Positions 1-7,421 of a stretch of DNA of 20,386 nucleotides are shown here, piece by piece. The notes under the pieces are model-generated. The model saw nothing but the letters and a program-made list of their open reading frames with translations. It was not told the DNA's origin and did no database searches. Numbering within the stretch: position 1 is the first letter of the stretch; every line of letters begins with the position of its first letter. This stretch comes from JBEKDJ01 sp050014415 (GTDB lineage: Bacteria; Desulfobacterota; BSN033; UBA1163), in contig JBEKDJ010000064.1 in the NCBI GenBank assembly GCA_050014415.1, positions 1 to 20,386 on the forward strand, given 5' to 3'. The position numbers and the translations under genes are program-made.

Positions 1-115
1 TACCATTTTGAGTCAATCTCACCCCTGCTTGGTTGGCGATCTGTCCGACATTAGAGGCGCCAGAGCAAGAGAAAATCAAAATCTCAGTTGGTTCACATAG
101 ACATCTTTCTTCCAT
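1..115 (-). CDS. DGC-domain putative zinc-binding protein (N-terminal part)
   Basis: Only the first 38 codons are inside the window; the gene continues past base 1. The protein starts MEERCLCEPTEI and then has the segment FSCSGASNVGQIANQAG, which I recognise as the first cysteine block of the DGC family of putative zinc-binding proteins (named for a later Asp-Gly-Cys motif not visible here). The start is supported by a strong GAGGAGG ribosome site about ten bases upstream. It lies 17 bases after the small thioredoxin-like gene in the same direction, so it is probably the fourth gene of the ArsR operon. Family members often accompany ArsR regulators and permeases; a biochemical role is not established and I assign none. 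Confidence 0.72.
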   Translation of the reverse strand, partial: MEERCLCEPTEILIFSCSGASNVGQIANQAGVRLTQNG

Positions 116-132
116 TTTCTATTCCCTCCTCT

Positions 133-363
133 TTATTTGATCCACCCCTTGATCTCTTCCACTTTTGGAACCTTTCCCGCCACCTTTACCACTCCGTCTA
201 TCGCAAGTGCTGGTGTGGATAACACCCCGTAGGACATGATCTTCTGAATGTCTTCGATCTTCGTGACTTCAATTTCTTTGCCACTTAGCTTGACCGCCTC
301 AAGAGCATTTTGATAAAGCCTATTGCAATTTGCACAACCCATCCCTAATATTTCGATTTTCAT
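133..363 (-). CDS. Small CxxC thioredoxin-like protein (redox-active disulfide protein 2 family)
   Basis: A 76-residue protein with a thioredoxin-like layout: strand MKIEILG, then the redox motif CANC (Cys10, Cys13), a helix, and a TPALAIDG segment carrying the expected cis-proline, followed by strand VVKVAGKV. It matches the small redox-active disulfide protein 2 / TM0979-like family in length and motif. A longer frame opens at 426, but the start at 363 is preferred because AAAGGAG sits just upstream and the glycine-rich beta strand begins there; the longer version would also overlap the permease. Its place between the permease and the DGC gene suggests thiol chemistry on the permease substrate or on ArsR. 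That coupling is inference. Confidence 0.85.
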   Translation of the reverse strand: MKIEILGMGCANCNRLYQNALEAVKLSGKEIEVTKIEDIQKIMSYGVLSTPALAIDGVVKVAGKVPKVEEIKGWIK

Positions 364-412
364 TTCATATTCTCCTTTCGCCTTGATTTTTAAATCTTCC
401 CCATAATTGGAA

Positions 413-1360
413 TCATAAAATGGCATTGAAGAGGTAGCCCACGATGATAATAGCCACAGTCACAATGCCTGCAAAGATAGCGATGAGTTTCGGTTTTATG
501 ACCTTGCGAAGAATAATCATCTCCGGCGTAGATATCGCTACGATTGACATCATGAAGGCAAGCGCCGTACCCATGGGCAACCCTTTTTCCACCAATGCCT
601 GAATAATTGGGATCGTTCCGGCAGCGTTGGAGTAAAGGGGAACGCCGATCAAGACCGCCACGATCACAGCAAAGGGATTGCCCGGCCCGGCGTACTTCAA
701 CACAAAATCCATGGGGACATAACCGTGAATCCCTGCCCCGAGTCCGATGCCGATAAGAACGAACAACCATACTCGCCCAATAATATCTTTGGTGTAGTCC
801 CGAGCATACGCAAATCGTTCCATCCAGGTGGGGGCAGCCATTGCGCTTTCGCCCATCTTAATCCGGTATACATAGTCTTCCACAAGGTGTTCCAACTTTA
901 GCTTTCCAATAAGGATACCGCTAAAAAAGGCAATTATTACTCCGGTAGAGACATAGATCAGGGCAATTTTCCATCCGAACAGGCCCCACAGCATGACCAT
1001 AGCCACTTCATTCACGGTTGGCGAGGAAATCAGGAAAGAGAAAGTTACCCCTAACGGCAGCCCTGATTCTAAAAAGCCAATGAACATGGGCACTGCTGAA
1101 CAGGAACAGAAGGGGGTGACAATGCCTAACAATGCAGCCAGGAAATTTCCCACATACTCCCGTCGACTACCAAGTAGTTTGCGGGAACGTTCAGGGGGGA
1201 AAAAACTCCGGAGGACTGCCACTCCAAATATAATAATGAATAGAAGGAAAAAAACCTTCATGGTATCGTAAAAGAAGAAGTCAAGAGCTTCTCCTAACAT
1301 GGTCCCGGGTCTAATTCCCATCAATTGGTATACTAAATTATCAGCCAAATACTTAAGCAT
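413..1360 (-). CDS. Permease of the ArsP/DUF318 (YraQ-like) family
   Basis: A 315-residue integral membrane protein with about eight hydrophobic segments, a polar central loop around residues 150-190 and the family hallmark TPFCSCSAVP at residues 82-91, with Cys85 and Cys87 in a membrane helix. A second conserved block, GVPLYSNAAGTIPI, lies near residue 240. Some family members (ArsP) export trivalent organoarsenicals; others have unknown substrates, so arsenic is plausible but not proven. AAGGAGG lies eight bases before the ATG. The gene follows the ArsR gene by 114 bases and precedes a CxxC thioredoxin-like gene, a common arrangement that points to control by metalloid or thiol stress. The intergenic space has a small AATCAA/TTGATT inverted repeat of unknown meaning. 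Confidence 0.88.
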   Translation of the reverse strand: MLKYLADNLVYQLMGIRPGTMLGEALDFFFYDTMKVFFLLFIIIFGVAVLRSFFPPERSRKLLGSRREYVGNFLAALLGIVTPFCSCSAVPMFIGFLESGLPLGVTFSFLISSPTVNEVAMVMLWGLFGWKIALIYVSTGVIIAFFSGILIGKLKLEHLVEDYVYRIKMGESAMAAPTWMERFAYARDYTKDIIGRVWLFVLIGIGLGAGIHGYVPMDFVLKYAGPGNPFAVIVAVLIGVPLYSNAAGTIPIIQALVEKGLPMGTALAFMMSIVAISTPEMIILRKVIKPKLIAIFAGIVTVAIIIVGYLFNAIL

Positions 1361-1474
1361 GAAACAATCCTCCTTGGTTTTAAATCAATTTGCTTGATTG
1401 CTACAGTTCCTTTCTCGTGGGTTTCAAAATTTTAATCATTACATCTATACATCTATACTTCCTTTCTCACGAGG

Positions 1475-1792
1475 TCAGATTTTCGAAAAAAGTATCTCTT
1501 GTTCTTTCATCTGATTTTTCAAGATACTGCCCACCCTGTCCAGGATATTGAAAACTCCCGGATCTTTCACCTTGACCATCACTTTCACCCCATCCTTCCG
1601 TGTTGTGACCAGATGACTTCTTTGCATTAAAGAGATATGGCGGGAAATATTGGATTGTTCGCCATTGATGGCCGGGATGATTTCACAGATACATCTTTCG
1701 CCATTTCTCAAACATTCCAGAATCTTCAGGCGGGTGGGCTGGGCCAGAGCCTTTAAAATTTCTGCCTTCAATTCGAGAACTCTTTCCTCCAT
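1475..1792 (-). CDS. ArsR/SmtB-family transcriptional repressor
   Basis: A winged-helix repressor of 105 residues from the chosen start. The core reads LAQPTRLKILECLRNGERCICEI, where the CIC pair corresponds to the ELCVCDL-type metal or metalloid site in the DNA-recognition helix region of ArsR; a third cysteine lies seven residues earlier in ILECL. The helix-turn-helix continues as EQSNISRHISLM. Two in-frame ATGs exist, at 1804 and 1792. I prefer 1792 because GGAGG lies five bases upstream, whereas the 1804 ATG directly abuts the operator palindrome and has no ribosome site. The gene heads the permease/thioredoxin/DGC operon and most likely represses it. The inducer could be arsenite, an organoarsenical or another soft metal; the sequence does not decide. 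Confidence 0.9.
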   Translation of the reverse strand: MEERVLELKAEILKALAQPTRLKILECLRNGERCICEIIPAINGEQSNISRHISLMQRSHLVTTRKDGVKVMVKVKDPGVFNILDRVGSILKNQMKEQEILFSKI

Positions 1793-1804
1793 AAATGCCT
1801 CCAT

Positions 1805-1832
1805 GATTATATGATTAATTAATCATATAATC
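1805..1832. promoter_or_regulatory. Perfect 28-bp palindrome, probable ArsR operator
   Basis: The half-site GATTATATGATTAA is followed at once by its exact reverse complement, giving a 28-bp palindrome with no mismatch. It overlaps the -10 element and presumed start site of the ArsR promoter and ends next to the upstream ATG. ArsR dimers usually bind imperfect 12-2-12 AT-rich repeats at this place, so autorepression is the natural reading. Confidence 0.85.
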
Positions 1833-1852
1833 CAAAATTCAAGCATTGTCAA
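1824..1852 (-). promoter_or_regulatory. Sigma-70 type promoter of the ArsR operon
   Basis: On the minus strand a consensus TTGACA (1852-1847) is followed by a 17-base spacer and TATATG (1829-1824). Transcription would start near 1817, inside the palindrome, giving a leader of about 25 bases that carries the GGAGG ribosome site for the 1792 start. Confidence 0.75.
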
Positions 1853-1996
1853 GAGGAGAAAATAGATTCTAAATTTCTCAAAGAATAAAATTAAGAGAGA
1901 CGTTCAGGAGAGTATGATAAGGGACCTCTATTATTCATAGCTTTGGGGTGACGTCTCGGATGAGGCGTAGGTCCTGACATGTTAAATCTGAAGACT

Positions 1997-2018
1997 TTCT
2001 TCTAACATTTTAGAAGAA
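1997..2018. repeat. Inverted repeat, 9-bp stem with 4-base loop
   Basis: TTCTTCTAA, loop CATT, then TTAGAAGAA. It lies in the 259-base gap between the broken thioredoxin gene and the ArsR operon. There is no U-tract, so it is not a clear terminator. Confidence 0.5.
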
Positions 2019-2027
2019 TCCTTAGAA

Positions 2028-2063
2028 CATCTACCCTTCACCCCTTGGCGTGAAGGGTAGATG
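2028..2063. repeat. Inverted repeat, 13-bp perfect stem with 10-base loop
   Basis: CATCTACCCTTCA, a ten-base loop, then TGAAGGGTAGATG. It sits 49 bases downstream of the end of the minus-strand thioredoxin pseudogene and could stop or protect that transcript. No run of T follows on either strand, so a Rho-independent terminator is not shown; it may be a dispersed palindrome. Confidence 0.6.
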
Positions 2064-2111
2064 AAAGAGGGGGATAAGGTCAGGGAAAGTTCAAGCCAGG
2101 CTAAAATTCAG

Positions 2112-3121
2112 TTACGTCCCCATTCCGATCTCTTTCAGCTTCGCCACAATGCTCTCCTTGTCCCAGGCCCCAAGATGTCTGAAAACTTCCTTCCCTTTTG
2201 GATCGAAAAAGACCAGAGTTGGAATGAGCTGGCTCTGGCCTTTTCGAAATACTCTGTCCTAACCTCTTTAAGAATAGGTCTCATCTGGCGACAAGGAACG
2301 CAGGTATTGGCTCCGAAATCGACCAGAACCGGCTTGCCGCTCGCAAGGGCTTTCTTGAAATCCTCGGCCGAATCCGATTCGAGGGGCTTCGCGGCAATCT
2401 TTCTCAGACGATCCTGGTTGACCTCGACCTTGGCCGAATCCCGGAGCCCCTTGACGAATTTCTCGAACTCCTGCCGCTGCCTCGCCTCTTGAAGGATCTG
2501 CTCGATCACCGGGGCCACCTGTGCAAGGGGTTTCCCATCCATGCGGTCTTTGTACATCGTGTAGAACGCCTTTATCTCCTCCTGGGTTATCGCCGGTGGT
2601 GCGGAGAACCTCTTTTTCATCAGCTCGGCAATGAGAAAATCCTCTTGCGACTTAGCATCCTTTCCTGCCTCCTTATAAGTCCTTACTGGGGCAGAAAGGC
2701 CTTGCTTTTTTGCCTCCTGTATCACGAGAGTCCGAAGAACCATTCCTTCCAGAAATTGAGCGGGCTCCTCCTTCAACATCTCCCTCATCGGGCTATCCAC
2801 CTTGGACAATTCGTTGTTGAACTGCTCAAGGGAGATCTTTTCACCATTGACCGAGGCAAGGAACTGACGGCTAGGATGGCCGAGGTAAAGAAAGTAGAAA
2901 GCGGCAACTCCTGCCAGGATCACGATGGCTACAACTGCCAGGAGAATGACCTTCCGACTCTTCCTTCCTCCCTGAGCTGCAAGCGGCGGTATGACAGGCT
3001 CCGGACGATTCGCCCCCTCGATGGCCTCCGGAGGACTCCCTTCGCTGGCCAGCTTCGAGCCCTCTTCCTTGTTAACCTTTTCAGAAAGACTGCTTTCGTT
3101 TACCTGATCCTCATTTTCCAT
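2112..3121 (-). pseudogene. Membrane-anchored SurA-N/thioredoxin fusion, thioredoxin domain broken by internal deletion and frameshift
   Basis: The open frame (328 codons, ending at 2135) has a 55-residue cytoplasmic tail, one membrane helix (about 57-80), a SurA/PpiC-like N-terminal chaperone domain (about 87-225) and the start of a thioredoxin domain, PVLVDFGANTCVPCRQMRPIL, with Cys274 and Cys277. After LKEVRTEY the frame turns to nonsense. In another frame the missing end appears: SQLIPTLVFFDPKGKEV and then FRHLGAWDKESIVAKLKEIG, with the cis-proline of thioredoxin, ending at a TAA at 2112-2114. From the second cysteine to the cis-proline there are about 24 codons, against 41 in E. coli thioredoxin, so roughly 50 bases, not a multiple of three, appear to be lost. 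Intact, it would be an extracytoplasmic disulfide protein partnered by the CcdA-like protein 77 bases upstream. An assembly error is possible. Confidence 0.8.
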
Positions 3122-3198
3122 ACTGATCTTCCTTTCTTATCCATTTAATCAGCCGGATCGGCTGCTGTCGATTTCTTTTTTCTCTTCTATTACAAGTA

Positions 3199-4761
3199 TT
3201 AAAAACTCACGATCAATATGCCTGCCAGGAAGAAGAAGAATAGGGAGGTCAGAAGTTTAATCGTGGATGCCCTCTTTTGGAGAAAGAAGGCCAACTGTTC
3301 CGAGGTCACTCCCCAGTAGACGACCCCGAAGATAATCAGTAAAGGAGCGACAAACATAAGATTATAGAGAAGAAGATAAGAGATGGCACTTGCTCGTAGA
3401 GACGGAGTATTGATAACAAAAAGGATGGTAGGAAGATAGACCTGACCCGTGCAAGCAAATTCCAAAAGGGAGATGATGAAACCGGCTGCCATGGCAGCCA
3501 GGAAGTAACGGCTGGACTGGCTCTCTTTCCGGATAATCTGATGGACCCGTTTCTTCAGAAAACCCGGAAGTTGTAGCTTCATCTCCGAAGACCGCCCCCT
3601 CTTGAGCAGGATATAGTCATAAAAGCTGTAGATTCCCAGGGCAAGGGCGACAGCCATAGTGATAAGGTAGACGACCCGAGAGAATAAGGGTAGAAATGAA
3701 AGATGCTGGATGAACGAGAGGATTCCAAAGCCGATCAACAGATAGGTGACGAAGACTGTTGCCGAGAAACCCATGCCTACCCAAAAGATTTCTTTCCGCT
3801 TCCGTCCCACTAAGGTAAGATAGGAGATGAAGAAAATCAGCGCAGCAAAAGCACAGGGGTTGCTCCCGTTAATCAGACCCGCCAGGATGACGTTGAGGAC
3901 CCCGAGTGATTTGAAACGATTTACGATAGACTCCTCTGCCTTCTTGATTTCGCCCTTTTCTGCCACCACAGGCGATTTTGTTTCAACCTTCTCATACTTC
4001 TGAATCAATGCCTCCACTTTGGATTCCGTAATCTCCTCGGGTGAGAGGCAGTCCTTGCCAACGAAGATGCTTGGCGCCGCCAGACGTTTCTCCGGTGGAA
4101 GATTGAGTCGGATCGACAGGGATTCGTTCAAACGCTTTCCATCAGGGGTATTGAGGTCGATTTCTCTCACACTAAGACGCGGGTACTTCTTTACCAAGTA
4201 TTTGAGTAGGGAGTTTGCCCGTTCACATTTTGTGCATCCCTTCTGATAGAAGTAGGCAAGATCGACTGAAAAGGTCTTTTCAGAGGGTTTGGTCAGGGAC
4301 AGGCTTCCGATGGGGGGGAGGGAAGCGCCGCCCTTAGCCTGATACTCCACAAGGAGGGGATTCAACCTCTCCATAATCTCCATCTCTCCAGAGAGAAGGT
4401 GATCTCCAACGAATAAGACGGGAAGTTCGTTTTCCCTTCGGTTAAATCGTTTCTCCAGCTGGGCAAGGGCCTCATAATAGGAGGGATTCGATACATCAAA
4501 GGTCTTGATCTCAAGAGAAGGAAAGGTCGCCTTGAGTGTGGGAAGATAACTCTGAAGGATGATCTGACAGGGCTCGCAATTCTCCGTATAGAAGAAATAG
4601 AGATCCATCTTTCCTGTTTCCTTAGGGGACATCGGCTGAGCAGATAGCGGCCGGAGCAGGATGGGAAGTGCTCCTATGAAAAGGAGGGCCCAGACTCCCA
4701 AGATGTATGGAAAGGAAGCGACCTTGCTCCGTCTTAATTTCTTAGAGTATCTTTCTAACAT
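3199..4761 (-). CDS. CcdA/DsbD-type membrane electron carrier with two N-terminal thioredoxin-like domains
   Basis: A 520-residue fusion. After an N-terminal membrane segment (about 17-38) come two thioredoxin/glutaredoxin-like domains: the first with DLYFFYTENCEPC (Cys62, Cys65), the second with VDLAYFYQKGCTKC (Cys176, Cys179). From about residue 285 there are six or so membrane helices with the paired CcdA/DsbD cysteines in NPCAF (Cys303) and FACTGQVYLPT (Cys437). In this family the membrane cysteines carry electrons from cytoplasmic thioredoxin to extracytoplasmic partners. Here the partners seem to be built in, and a further thioredoxin-fold protein is encoded next. No strong ribosome site precedes the ATG; translation may rely on coupling with the gene upstream, 42 bases away. 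Similar proteins are often labelled cytochrome c biogenesis proteins, but no haem gene is nearby. Confidence 0.85.
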   Translation of the reverse strand: MLERYSKKLRRSKVASFPYILGVWALLFIGALPILLRPLSAQPMSPKETGKMDLYFFYTENCEPCQIILQSYLPTLKATFPSLEIKTFDVSNPSYYEALAQLEKRFNRRENELPVLFVGDHLLSGEMEIMERLNPLLVEYQAKGGASLPPIGSLSLTKPSEKTFSVDLAYFYQKGCTKCERANSLLKYLVKKYPRLSVREIDLNTPDGKRLNESLSIRLNLPPEKRLAAPSIFVGKDCLSPEEITESKVEALIQKYEKVETKSPVVAEKGEIKKAEESIVNRFKSLGVLNVILAGLINGSNPCAFAALIFFISYLTLVGRKRKEIFWVGMGFSATVFVTYLLIGFGILSFIQHLSFLPLFSRVVYLITMAVALALGIYSFYDYILLKRGRSSEMKLQLPGFLKKRVHQIIRKESQSSRYFLAAMAAGFIISLLEFACTGQVYLPTILFVINTPSLRASAISYLLLYNLMFVAPLLIIFGVVYWGVTSEQLAFFLQKRASTIKLLTSLFFFFLAGILIVSF

Positions 4762-4803
4762 TTGTTCAGCTTGTACGAAGCCTCAGTAAAAACGTCTCAC
4801 TTC

Positions 4804-5709
4804 TTAAGCAATCAGATCGGGCCTTGGGATTTCGAACTCGCACGGAACACCGGTCTGACAAAGACCGCATGACGGGGAAGGGTTTTGTAACCCATATTCT
4901 GAGCGCTTCGCTCTGAGAGGTTCCGAATCGATATAGTCGTGACATCGATCCTTGTCATGCCCTTTCTCGGTAATCGCACCAGCAGGACATCTCGAGATGC
5001 ATTTTCCACACTTTTCATTCCGAAACGGAGGACAGTTTTCTCTGTAGTGGCGATATCTTTTCTCACTTGGCGTCAGCTTCAGGAGGGTAATAACGCTGCC
5101 GATTCGTATGGCCATCCCCTTGGGGGTGATGAAGCCGTCGTTTAGACTGAAGGTTCCCAGGCCGCAGGCATAGGCAATGTGACGCTCTGACCAGGAAGAA
5201 GTCCAGCCGACATTTTCATCACGAAAATACTGGGAGGAAGGCAGAAGACTGGGAGCCATGGCCAAATATCCTAAATCCTCCAAAAAACCTATGACGTGTT
5301 TTCGCAGTGCATGATTGCAGGCCTCCCCGAATTCTTTGGTATAGACCCAGAGTTTAGAAGGAAATTGTCCTTCCTTACGGTTACTTTTGCGGGTGTCTTC
5401 AGCAATGGGGAGGACCCATGAGATGACGCTGATCTGTTCAATCTCGGATAACTGGAGCCCTTTCCCTTTCTCCCTCAGGGCTGCTGAAATGACCTCTCTC
5501 GGAGTGAGATGAAAAGAGCCGATGATGGTCTTATATTCGAAAAAGAGAGGATCCATTCCCGAGGCAAACCCTACCAGAGGTTCCTCGAAGTATGTGCCCA
5601 GATCCAATTGTGTTCTGCGGCTTTGGTCATTCTCCAGAACAAAGTTCTTGATGAGTTGTTCCAGGACCTTATTCGGATTCTTGAGGAAGATGACGTTATC
5701 CTCTCTCAT
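4804..5709 (-). CDS. QueG-like double [4Fe-4S] protein (epoxyqueuosine reductase-related, function unknown)
   Basis: A 301-residue protein resembling the C-terminal half of epoxyqueuosine reductase and reductive-dehalogenase-like Fe-S proteins. Visible motifs are ERHIAYACGLGTFSLNDGFIT (about 175-195), a ferredoxin block CGKCISRCPAGAIT (Cys234, 237, 241) with Cys256 in DRCHDYI, and a second block CGLCQTGVPCEFEIP (Cys281, 284, 290). The second block has C-x2-C-x5-C instead of the C-x2-C-x3-C-P of true QueG, and the N-terminal region does not look like the cobalamin-binding part of QueG, so I do not call it queG. AGAGG lies upstream of the ATG. It is 15 bases after an IscU-like scaffold gene, so the scaffold may supply its clusters. 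Substrate unknown. Confidence 0.75.
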   Translation of the reverse strand: MREDNVIFLKNPNKVLEQLIKNFVLENDQSRRTQLDLGTYFEEPLVGFASGMDPLFFEYKTIIGSFHLTPREVISAALREKGKGLQLSEIEQISVISWVLPIAEDTRKSNRKEGQFPSKLWVYTKEFGEACNHALRKHVIGFLEDLGYLAMAPSLLPSSQYFRDENVGWTSSWSERHIAYACGLGTFSLNDGFITPKGMAIRIGSVITLLKLTPSEKRYRHYRENCPPFRNEKCGKCISRCPAGAITEKGHDKDRCHDYIDSEPLRAKRSEYGLQNPSPSCGLCQTGVPCEFEIPRPDLIA

Positions 5710-5724
5710 GATAGAATTGCCTCT

Positions 5725-6147
5725 CTAATCCTTCTCCATCTCCGTTGCATCAAAACCACCCTTTTCACGAATCCCCGTCCGCTTGCAACGGTACTCTTCA
5801 ATCGCCAATCTCAAGGCATCGATGGCCAAAGTGAAGCAGGGGATCTTCTCTTTCGGCAACTGGGAAAGGACCTCCTTTGAGGTCTCCTCTGAGATTTCCA
5901 GAGCATCATTAAGGGTGGCCCCTTTGATCCGTTCTGTCAGAATGGAACTCGTGGCAATAGCTGCGCCACAACCAAAGGTTTTGAATTTCGCCTCAGTGAT
6001 CTTGTTTCCATTCACCTTGATGAATATTTGCATAATGTCGCCACATGAGGCATTTCCCACTGTGCCCACTCCATCTGGATTAGAGATTTCACCTACATTC
6101 CTTGGATTTTGGAAGTGTTCCATTAATAACCTTGGATACTTCGCCAT
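5725..6147 (-). CDS. IscU/NifU-N type iron-sulfur cluster scaffold
   Basis: A 140-residue protein with all three scaffold cysteines: NASCGD (Cys35, with the regulatory Asp37), FGCGAAIA (Cys60) and KIPCFTLAIDAL (Cys104). The usual LPPVKxHC segment reads LPKEKIPC, so the histidine before the third cysteine is replaced by proline, as in many anaerobe NifU-like scaffolds. The C-terminal tail (about 120-140) is charged and lacks the Fe-S and NFU domains of full NifU. No cysteine desulfurase, HscA/B or ferredoxin gene is in the window. It is the first gene of a probable minus-strand operon with the QueG-like and disulfide genes. A modest AGGA ribosome site lies upstream. Confidence 0.9.
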   Translation of the reverse strand: MAKYPRLLMEHFQNPRNVGEISNPDGVGTVGNASCGDIMQIFIKVNGNKITEAKFKTFGCGAAIATSSILTERIKGATLNDALEISEETSKEVLSQLPKEKIPCFTLAIDALRLAIEEYRCKRTGIREKGGFDATEMEKD

Positions 6148-6349
6148 CTTTCGTTCCTACTGAGATCAGAGCCTTGCCTGTTTAAGTCTCAGGATTCATC
6201 TCTAACATTCTAGATTCGGTTGGAGTCTACCCCGCACTCCGTAAAGTTGTGTTCTTCAGAAAAGGGACATAGGGGTGTATCAAAGATATCTTACCTCAAA
6301 GAAAGCACTCCATGTCTTAGCATGGCGTGTGGAGTTTAAATCAGATTTT

Positions 6350-6373
6350 AACCTAAGCCTCAACCTGAACCTT
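6350..6373. repeat. Short tandem hexamer array (AACCTN)
   Basis: Four consecutive hexamers AACCTA, AGCCTC, AACCTG and AACCTT lie just downstream of the cysE stop, in the 232-base gap before the IscU-like gene. The rest of the gap shows only weak inverted repeats and no recognisable gene. Confidence 0.55.
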
Positions 6374-6379
6374 GTGCAA

Positions 6380-7033
6380 CTAGTCTTTTTCCTCCTGATT
6401 CTCCAATCGCTTCACCCTTTCCTCCAATTTGTTGTGGAGCTGGAGGAGCATCTTCATGATATCAGACAACGGGTCCGGAATGTTTCCATGCTCGAAATCA
6501 AGCTCCTCCTTTTCTGGTGTGATGGACTCCACAATGCGCCCCGGGACACCCACGACCGTTGCGCCGCTCGGAACGGGTTTGACCACCACGGAACCCGAGC
6601 CAATTCTCGCTCCATCTCCGACGGTGATGGCTCCCAAAACGGTGGAATTGGAGCCTACGATGACACGGTTTCCCAAGGTGGGATGGCGTTTCTTTCTTTC
6701 AAGGGTGGTGCCGCCCAAAACGACACCTTTATAAATCAAGCAGTCATCGCCGACTTCACTCGTCTCTCCCATCACCACACCCATTCCGTGATCGATAAAG
6801 AGTCGCCTGCCAATCTTTGCCCCGGGATGGATTTCAATTCCTGTGAACCACCGATTAAAATGGGAGAGCAAGCGGGCAATTGTATACCATTTGCATAAAT
6901 AGAGGGAATGGGCAATACGGTGGAGCCAAATAGCATGAAGACCCGGATAGCAGAGGAGAATTTCCACATAATTTTTGGCAGCAGGATCCCTCTCTTTAAT
7001 CGTCCGAATATCTTCCTTCAAACGCTCCCACAT
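6380..7033 (-). CDS. cysE: Serine O-acetyltransferase
   Basis: A 217-residue enzyme of the short, SAT/EpsC-type CysE class. It transfers acetyl from acetyl-CoA to L-serine, the first step of cysteine synthesis, in the cytoplasm. The N-terminal helical part (1-60) includes HAIWLHRIAHSLY. The left-handed beta-helix follows: GIEIHPGAKIGRRLFIDHG with catalytic Asp81-His82, VVMGETSEVGD, and KRHPTLGN with the second catalytic His117, then hexapeptide repeats up to GVPGRIV. The tail from about residue 170 is charged and helical. No close cysK is present. It is upstream of, and in the same direction as, the IscU/Fe-S/disulfide block, so cysteine supply and Fe-S or thiol chemistry may be co-regulated, although a 232-base gap separates them. 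Confidence 0.95.
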   Translation of the reverse strand: MWERLKEDIRTIKERDPAAKNYVEILLCYPGLHAIWLHRIAHSLYLCKWYTIARLLSHFNRWFTGIEIHPGAKIGRRLFIDHGMGVVMGETSEVGDDCLIYKGVVLGGTTLERKKRHPTLGNRVIVGSNSTVLGAITVGDGARIGSGSVVVKPVPSGATVVGVPGRIVESITPEKEELDFEHGNIPDPLSDIMKMLLQLHNKLEERVKRLENQEEKD

Positions 7034-7239
7034 TGATACATCCCACTTCTGATGACCGCCACCAATTTTTTAAAAATAACATATTCTTTTCATAAATTCT
7101 AACCCAAAGATATTTACTTTTTTTCCAATTCGAAGAATCCATCCCGCGAAGCGTGGGACAGGAGTCAGCATGGTGAACACTGGGGAGAAACTAGGCAATG
7201 GGGAAAAACGGCAGAGTATTTTTGAATCATAAAATTTTC

Positions 7240-7270
7240 TTGACAACTAAACAAATGTATAGTATATACT
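7240..7270 (+). promoter_or_regulatory. Promoter of the lexA operon with overlapping palindrome (candidate LexA operator)
   Basis: A consensus TTGACA at 7240-7245 is followed by 17 bases and TATATA at 7263-7268; TATACT at 7265-7270 is an alternative -10. The perfect 10-bp palindrome AGTATATACT (7261-7270) covers the -10, where an autorepressing LexA would bind. The operator role is inferred from position; the site does not match the E. coli or Bacillus LexA consensus exactly. The leader would be about 145 bases long. Confidence 0.6.
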
Positions 7271-7317
7271 GGCTTATCAAATTGTGAATTCAGGAATTGC
7301 GACATTCTGGATTCAAG

Positions 7318-7375
7318 TTATCAGAAGATCAGAGCATCACGTTTTTCTGATATTCCAGTATCCTGATGTCCTGAT
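7318..7375. repeat. Imperfect inverted array of ATCAG/CTGAT units upstream of lexA
   Basis: The left arm has ATCAG-type units (7318-7340) and the right arm CTGAT-type units (7346-7375), separated by a T-run. In the lexA mRNA leader it could form a weak hairpin. A longer copy of the same design follows lexA. Confidence 0.6.
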
Positions 7376-7421
7376 CCCCAAAATCCCTTAATCTCTAAAT
7401 TTACAATCTGGGATTGAAGAG

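Larger units (their letters stand above)
7034..7421. other. Divergent intergenic region between cysE and lexA
   Basis: No gene is seen in these 388 bases. It holds an AT-rich stretch next to cysE, a TCCCGC/GTGGGA hairpin at 7142-7158, the probable lexA promoter and operator (7240-7270), and an imperfect inverted array of ATCAGG-like units (7318-7375). The cysE promoter must also lie here, but no convincing -35/-10 pair was found for it. Confidence 0.7.

Noticed and set aside
133..426. 97-codon version of the small thioredoxin-like protein
   Set aside because: The extra 21 residues are not thioredoxin-like and overlap the permease; the 363 start has a good ribosome site.
2028..2063. Rho-independent terminator
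   Set aside because: The stem is strong, but no T-run follows on either strand, so it is listed only as an inverted repeat.
2061..3148. Long plus-strand frames opposite the SurA-N/thioredoxin gene
   Set aside because: Antisense shadows: the minus strand encodes clear domains (membrane helix, SurA-N, CVPC thioredoxin motif) and these frames encode none.
4804..5709. True QueG (epoxyqueuosine reductase)
   Set aside because: The second cysteine block is C-x2-C-x5-C rather than C-x2-C-x3-C-P, and the N-terminal part does not match QueG; only relatedness is claimed.
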